Shown here in pieces: positions 62,801-64,000 of a stretch of DNA of 64,000 nucleotides (within the stretch, counting starts at the first letter, position 1; the number at the start of each line of letters is the position of its first letter). Origin of the DNA: Aristolochia californica (taxonomy: Eukaryota > Streptophyta > Magnoliopsida > Piperales > Aristolochiaceae); the NCBI GenBank assembly GCA_029961685.1, contig JARWKL010000006.1, forward strand, positions 13,646,748 to 13,710,747, written 5' to 3'. The notes under the pieces were generated by a model. That model was given only the letters and a program-made list of their open reading frames with translations. It made no database searches and had not been told where the DNA came from. The translations under genes were made by a program, and so were the position numbers.

Positions 62801-64000
62801 AGAAAAGGGGGGCGAAGCATTTTTAACTGAGTGTTGACTCCCAAACCTTAAGTCACTTCTAACAAAAATTATAGCTTTTACACATCATTAATCGATCAAA
62901 ACATTTACGATGATCTATGATTGTTAGGTCTGCTTTTTGTTAAATAGGCAAAAAGTGGGTTGTTTAACTCAAGTAAATATCCCTCCACACATTTATTTGA
63001 GAATTTAATTTTTTCTACTCCTTCAATTTTTTGGATCATTTTGTCATTTGCATCTTCAACATGTTTCAGGCAAGCATATCAACATTTAAAACATGTTAGG
63101 ATCAATTAGAAATCTTTTTCTTATAAAATTCCACCAAGCTATTAGGGGTTTTACTAGTGGAATTTCCCAAACAAAGATAACAAAACTTTGGTGTTAATTT
63201 TTAGTGCGTGAAATAATTTTATTATAGTTTAAGATTTTTTGCAAACATAAACTTCAAACTTTTTTTTTTGTTTTGATCTATTTGCCTTATCTTTTTGTTT
63301 ACGAGAAAAATGGGAGAGTGAAAACTCAAGTTTGGATTTGAAAAAAATTTGAACATCCAAAATGGAAATGTTCAAATGTTGAGAGAGATAATTCCAAAAA
63401 GCATATGTGATTTTTATGGACTGCAAACATTTTTTGCTTTTTATATATTAGGTTTTTCAATCATCAAAAAAACAGGGGGCGATGCATTTTTAACTAAGTG
63501 TTGACTCCATAACCATATGTCATTCTTAACAAAATTTATAGCCGTTACACATCATTAATCGATCAAAACATTTACGATGATCTATGATTGTTAAGTTCGC
63601 TTTTTATAAAATAGGTAAAAAGTGGCTGTTTGGCTCTGGTAAATATCCCTCCGCACATTAACTTGAGAATTTAATTTTTTCTACTCAAAAATTTCAGATC
63701 ATTTTGTCATTTGCATCTTCAACATGTGTCAGGCATGCATATCCACATTTAAAACATATTAGGATCAATTAGTAATCTCTTTCGTATAAAATTCCACCAA
63801 GCTATTAAGTGTTGTACTAATGGAATTTCCCTAATATGGATAACAAAACTTTGGTGTCCATTTTTTGTGTGTGAAATAATTTTCTTCACTTACATTTGTT
63901 ATAGTTTCCAATTTTTTATTTACATAAACTCTAAAATTTTCATTTTGTTGTGATGTATTTGCCTTATCTTTTTGTTTATGAGAAAAATGGGAGAGTAAAA

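Larger units (their letters stand above)
26155..64000 (+). repeat. Right satellite array, ~680-bp monomer, about 57 monomers, runs off the window
   Basis: Same monomer, orientation and landmarks as the left array. The anchor recurs at 26529, 27209, 27868, 28546, 29164, 29509, 30188, 30809, 31486, 32502, 33181, 33862, 34541, 35220, 35858, 36538, 37211, 37881, 38566, 39241, 39875, 40575, 41254, 41934, 42614, 43289, 43970, 44651, 45044, 45724, 46407, 47012, 47693, 48369, 49091, 49912, 50605, 51287, 51988, 52669, 53372, 54135, 54792, 55440, 56114, 56798, 57423, 57740, 58404, 59084, 59777, 60437, 61116, 61793, 62439, 63093 and 63756. This half shows clear higher-order organisation, a 1.64-kb tandem duplication and most of the long G-tracts. 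No gene is present. Confidence 0.97.

Noticed and set aside
445..64000. CRISPR array
   Set aside because: The repeats are ~680 bp, directly adjacent and diverged, with no short repeat/unique spacer pattern.
445..64000. rDNA intergenic spacer subrepeats
   Set aside because: No 18S, 5.8S, 25S or 5S sequence is recognisable anywhere in 64 kb, and the monomer lacks a pol I-like promoter that I can identify.

Overview
The window is almost entirely plant heterochromatin: a long head-to-tail array of an AT-rich satellite with a monomer of about 680 bp. A plant (angiosperm nuclear) origin is inferred from three things: a Ty3/gypsy chromovirus-type gag, a primer-binding site complementary to plant initiator tRNA-Met, and a broken fragment of a chlorophyll-binding (ELIP/LHC-like) protein gene. 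There is no intact protein-coding gene, no rRNA or tRNA gene and no CRISPR array. The short open frames that recur through the array are by-products of the repeat.

Layout. Positions 1-444 are non-satellite DNA that ends in an LTR/PBS-like motif. Positions 445-22991 are the left satellite array. Positions 22992-26154 are a 3.2-kb insertion inside one monomer. Positions 26155-64000 are the right satellite array, which continues past the window. I located about 91 monomers by one conserved anchor; most spacings are 670-690 bp. Departures come from internal deletions, short tandem duplications (38, 69, 82 bp), one 1.64-kb tandem duplication (27587-30866), and multi-monomer higher-order blocks repeated 7-20 kb apart. 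Each monomer carries a G-tract at one fixed phase, and in about ten monomers this is expanded to 15-46 consecutive G on the + strand.

The insertion is the most interesting part. Read left to right it is leader, broken gag, a remnant of the pol C-terminus, polypurine tract, a single 287-bp LTR (TGATA...TATCA), tRNA-iMet primer-binding site, then more leader and an antisense LHC-like gene fragment. This is a circular permutation of the normal LTR-PBS-leader-gag-pol-PPT-LTR order. It is what a one-LTR extrachromosomal circle opened in its leader would give. The satellite resumes within a few bases of the phase at which it stopped, no target-site duplication is visible, and each junction carries an 11-bp out-of-phase satellite match. 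Together these suggest capture of circular retroelement DNA by break repair rather than by integrase. This is inference and can be tested on other copies of the element.
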